Source: Apostichopus japonicus
Taxonomy: Eukaryota; Echinodermata; Holothuroidea; Aspidochirotida; Stichopodidae
Direction of reading: 5' to 3'
NCBI RefSeq assembly: GCF_037975245.1
Contig: NC_092578.1
Coordinates: 12,878,321-12,942,320 of the forward strand
Length of the DNA stretch: 64,000 nucleotides
Shown: piece by piece, positions 60,401 to 64,000 of the stretch
How positions within the stretch are numbered: the stretch's first letter is position 1
How the letters are laid out: each line of letters begins with the position of its first letter
Notes under the pieces: model-generated
Database searches by the model: none
Told to the model about the DNA's origin: nothing
Seen by the model: the letters and a program-made list of their open reading frames with translations, nothing else
Program-made: the position numbers and the translations under genes

Positions 60401-63400
60401 GGAGCAGAAGTGATAAAAGTTGAGCAACCAGGAGTTGGTGATGACACGAGGGGGTGGGGACCTCCATTTGCTGGGGATCAGAGTTGCTATTATCTTTCCG
60501 TGAACAGAAACAAGAAGGTATGTGTAGTATATGTACAGTAACATATATCGTAGGTACCCTCCCTTAATGTGAACATTGGCTGCTGTCGTAAATAGAGACC
60601 ATGTGACCTGCTGCCTTTTTTTTTAAATTTATTTTAAATTTTTTAATTTTAATTTTTATGAATAATGCTGCACTAGTTTGTAGTGAATTATCCTGACACC
60701 TATATGTTGAGCTCTCATCATCATTGGTGTTGCAAGAAGATACGGTAACCATGCATAATTTACGGCAGTTTTCATGATTATCTAGGCTCTGTGAACTGGA
60801 GGAGTAAAAGATGTAATGTGCATGGGCTGCTACTGGTTTTACCTCACACAACTTCTACAGTGCAGTCCATTATGCCATCCATTTACTAGCTTGAATTTGT
60901 TTAGCAAATATTTCATTTTATGTGGAAATATGAAAACCCTAAAGTTTGTTCATAACATTTCAAAAACATAAAATTCTCTACATTTCAGAAACTAGTCAAG
61001 TACTGTAGTGACAATGAGAGACAGGTTCAAAGTTGAAAGTGGACCGGTTCACCTCACAATATTTACATCTTTGGCTGACAGCCCTGCATGTAACCATGTT
61101 CAAAAAGATTAACTTTGGGACACAATGAAAGCCAAAGTTTGACATTTTCTGTTCATTTCCTAGAGTGTGGCGATTAATTTGAAGACACCAGGAGGGAAGA
61201 GATTAATACGAGAAGTGAGTCCAATTTATTAATTCTAGTTAATACAAAGTCCATGGTAACAAGCTGAGCCGTGCACATTTCATTCTTAATCATATGCGTA
61301 GAGTTAGAGAGTGGAATGAAAATATGACCAACAAACCCCTCCCACATCCCCCCCCCCCCACTTGTAAAGAATGTCTCGGAAGGGCCTCAAACTGTCCCTT
61401 ATCTTATGAAGGTAAATATTTTCCCAAATATGATCCTTGAAATTCCCATGATGTAAACTTTATGCAAAACCATATACCCATATCGGTATGAAGGTACAGT
61501 AAGTATAGACCCGGAAAGATTAAATTTCCGTAACATATCTCATACTTCAACTATGGTATCCATGCATGCAGACATAAAGTTGATGGCAAAACATTTTGTG
61601 CTTGAATGATTTGGCTGGTTTTTCACTGCAGTAGGCAGTTTTTTAGTGAATATAATGGAAGAATGCTTGTGGCAAGTCTAGATGCTTAGTCTTCAGAGAG
61701 CAAGTATATCTTTAGCAGCTGTACCTGTCATGGATCTCACAGGGGTATTCTGCTATGCAAAATGGGCAAGTTGTTATGCATGCAATTGTAAAGATGTATG
61801 ACAGTTTGGTACAAAGGAACCATAGTAATGTTTTTGAAACAAAATGCAGAGAGTTACTTTAAAGCTGATAATCAATATTTCAACACTAACTTATTCCCTG
61901 TGTACGTCGCAACCAGTATCCATGGTAACAAACGTGGTGATGGTAGTGGTGGGTTCTAATCTAGTCAGAATTATTTTCCCAGTTATTTTTTTTTTTATGG
62001 GGTTGGTGAGAGTCTGGTGGTCAGGAGCACTCCAGACCTCAGCTGCCTCCATTTAATAATAACAATCATAATAGCGATTTATAATGCGCACATATCCGCC
62101 CTGCGGGTTGCTCAAGGAGCAAAGAACTCACAGGAAATGTCGGAGTACCTGAAGGCCTCATGGTAACCTTGTTGAAGTGTTTGATTTATGTTGTTATGTT
62201 GCAATTTATGCTGTAAATTGCAGCATCCAGACTTCAAATAAAAATGAGGAGAAATGTTCATATTGATTTATATCCTTTCTCTGATTAAGTGAAGAGTTAC
62301 TATGCAAAAGCAGCTTAAGTTCAATCATATTGAGAATTATATATAGTTGTTACTCAATAGTAGTAGTGATACTAAGATCTTCTGGTTCAAAGAACCAATC
62401 AGAACAAAGCCTGGGCAATCTATGTGAGTTTCTTCTAAATCACAAGTTATAAAATAAGACTTTCAATGTGAGCTCCACTTGCAAGAAAAGAACTGCTGGA
62501 TTTAAAGGTCTGCTGTAAAGGCCCCAACTGTAGCAAGCTGTCTCGGAAAAGTTTCTTGAGATTACATAATCCTGCCTTGGTCGTAAAATGATCGCTTTAT
62601 ACCAATTTGTCTGCAACGTCGGTCACATTGTTTTCCTTGTATGAGGGTCTTTGTGTGAATGGAGTATGATTAACTATACTGTAGACATGAACATATTTTC
62701 ACACAGTGTTAACATGGTGTTAAGAAGCTATGCAGGCTAATTGTAGAGCCTGAGGTCGATTTACGACCGTGGCAGGTCGATTACGTAATCACAAAACTTT
62801 CCTAGCTATAGCGTGCTATAATAAGGGTCAATAAAGCAGATCTTTAATATAAATTATATTGATAATAACAAAGATTTATAATGCTCACACATCCAACCAG
62901 AAAAGGGCACCTATAAAGTCTCTTTGTATAGTCTAAATTTTTTTGGGGGTGTTTTGGTGGTGTAAGGAATTTTGTACTCAAAAGTTATTATTTATTGAGC
63001 AGCTTTCATCACTACAATATGATACAATAGTCATTGATTGGATCAGAGCTGAATCATTGAAGTTTTTAAATATATATGTGTATGTTTACAAGGGGATTCT
63101 TGGAACTTGCACACTCAAGTGTGACTCCTTATCAAACTCTTCAAAACTTACCAAATTACAACGAGTAGCAACATTCATGTAGTGATGATCTACAAAGATC
63201 TAGGGTTGATGTGAGGCTTCCCTAAAGAACCAGTTTACATATTTGTTCCTTTTATCCAAGTGTTGTAACATCTTGGGAAAATTTCCAGGCCTTGCTATAA
63301 AGGAGACATGCAATATATTATTGCGTTTGACAAGAACTCATAGAAAAGCTATAGATACCAAGCAATTGTAATAACTGCTAAACTGCATGTTAGAAGTAAG

Positions 63401-64000
63401 GTCATGTTAGAAGTATTGTCATATTACTCTTGGGAGATATCTTTTAGAAAATATCAAAAATACCCTTTCTTGGTTTCTGACAAGATGCTGTTAATAAAAT
63501 TAATTGAATTAAATGTAAGTGTAGTGAAAAGAGCGATTGAAGCAAACAAAACATAACTGCATCTTTGTATTTCAGCTTGCAACAAAATGTGACATATTAG
63601 TAGAAAATTTTGTACCTGGCAAGTTAGCCGAATTTGGCTTGGGATATGAGGACTTGAAAATTCTAGCACCATCCCTTATTTATTGCTCAATAACTGGTAA
63701 GTCTGGGAATAATATACTGTTTACATCTTTGCATATAAGTTTTCATGTCTTTTAACTTGATAATTATAAATTACTGAAAATACAATAAACTAAGATCAAA
63801 ACTGCTATACATGTTTGCATTTGTTTAGCCCCTCGATCATGTTTGTATTTTGCTTTTTGTAACATGAGATACTGAATAAATTATTCCCTATTAAAGGTGG
63901 ACCAGTTCCTTGACTTACCAAAGCCCCAAGTGCTCTAATATTAAATTACAACTTCCACACTTCAATTACTGTATGATTTCGATGTTTATGTTCTTATTGT
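57423..64000 (+). CDS. SUGCT: Succinyl-CoA:glutarate CoA-transferase, first 5 coding exons (runs off window)
   Basis: SUGCT is a mitochondrial family III CoA transferase (CaiB/BaiF type) that moves CoA from succinyl-CoA to glutarate in lysine and tryptophan breakdown. Coding exons: 57423-57510, 60017-60095, 60358-60517, 61164-61214 and 63576-63696, all GT-AG and in phase. The last ends in phase 1, so more exons lie beyond the window. Exon 1 gives a basic, acid-free presequence ([20 protein letters not shown]), typical of a mitochondrial transit peptide. The fold then starts: [57 protein letters not shown] and [20 protein letters not shown], then YCSIT. About 166 of ~440 residues are covered; the catalytic Asp is in the missing part. 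No break is seen. Identification is strong, but exon 1 rests on splice phase and targeting character. Confidence 0.92.
57511..60016. other. SUGCT intron 1
   Basis: This 2.5 kb intron has a GTATGC donor and a CCACCTAG acceptor. It holds a poly-G run with flanking GCGCTTCCCCC-like transposon-end sequence (about 58500-58560). No coding frame is supported. Confidence 0.6.
60518..61163. other. SUGCT intron 3
   Basis: Intron of 646 bp with GTATGT donor and TTTCCTAG acceptor. Nothing recognisable lies inside apart from an A/T-rich low-complexity run near 60615-60660. Confidence 0.6.
61215..63575. other. SUGCT intron 4
   Basis: This 2.4 kb intron has a GTGAGT donor and a TATTTCAG acceptor. It contains a C-tract near 61350, a dispersed-repeat-like stretch (ATAGCGATTTATAATGCGCA, near 62071) and the inverted-repeat element at 62515-62852. 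Confidence 0.6.
62515..62852. mobile_element. MITE with ~80 bp inverted arms in SUGCT intron 4
   Basis: The left arm (AAAGGTCTGCTGTAAAGGCC, CCTTGGTCGTAAAATGAT) matches the reverse complement of the right arm (GATTTACGACCGTGGCAGG, ATAGCGTGCTATAATAAGGG, AAGCAGATCTTT) over about 80 bp at roughly 70%. TTTAA occurs at both outer edges. The GCGTGCTATAAT block links it to the MITEs in the PGAP3 introns. Confidence 0.6.
63697..64000. other. Start of SUGCT intron 5
   Basis: Intron sequence after the GTAAGT donor, running to the window end. No feature is seen in it. Confidence 0.6.

Overview
The window is animal nuclear DNA from an AT-rich, transposon-dense genome. Three split genes give the best placement: a PGAP3 orthologue, a CFAP210 (CCDC173) orthologue and the start of a SUGCT orthologue, all with GT-AG introns. 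Together with P-like, hAT, gypsy and CR1/L2-type elements and runs of TGACCTTTGACCT-like sequence, this suggests a marine deuterostome invertebrate, probably an echinoderm such as a sea cucumber. The taxon is an inference.

Positions 1-34598 are a head-to-tail array of a ~9.8 kb, almost ORF-free unit. There are three nearly full copies (A 1-11915, B 11916-21711, C 21712-34321; the phase is set arbitrarily by the window start) and a stub of a fourth (D 34322-34598). Copies differ by point changes, poly-G/C tract length and private insertions. Copy A carries a THAP-coding, P-element-like insert (307-2087) and a short hAT element (2494-2860). Copy C carries a 5'-truncated non-LTR retrotransposon (26070-28860). 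On the minus strand each unit holds traces of a two-exon gene for a small secreted Cys-rich peptide. Only copy C keeps both exons open.

Positions 34599-40830 are a transposon graveyard. A gypsy integrase tail abuts the array stub. It is followed by a hAT (ZMYM1-like) transposase fragment, an older rearranged relative of the array unit (copy E, about 36655-39893) interrupted by two DNA transposons, and a second LINE fragment on the minus strand.

Positions 40993-64000 are single-copy genic DNA. PGAP3 (+, 7 coding exons, 332 aa) converges on CFAP210 (-, 6 coding exons, 558 aa). CFAP210 is divergent from SUGCT (+, first 5 coding exons, running off the window) across ~1.5 kb that includes RFX/X-box-like sites and a hammerhead-ribozyme-like motif. 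The three proteins (GPI lipid remodelling, axonemal microtubule inner protein, mitochondrial CoA transferase) have no evident common pathway. Their introns contain MITEs, minisatellites and a nested pair of hAT elements.
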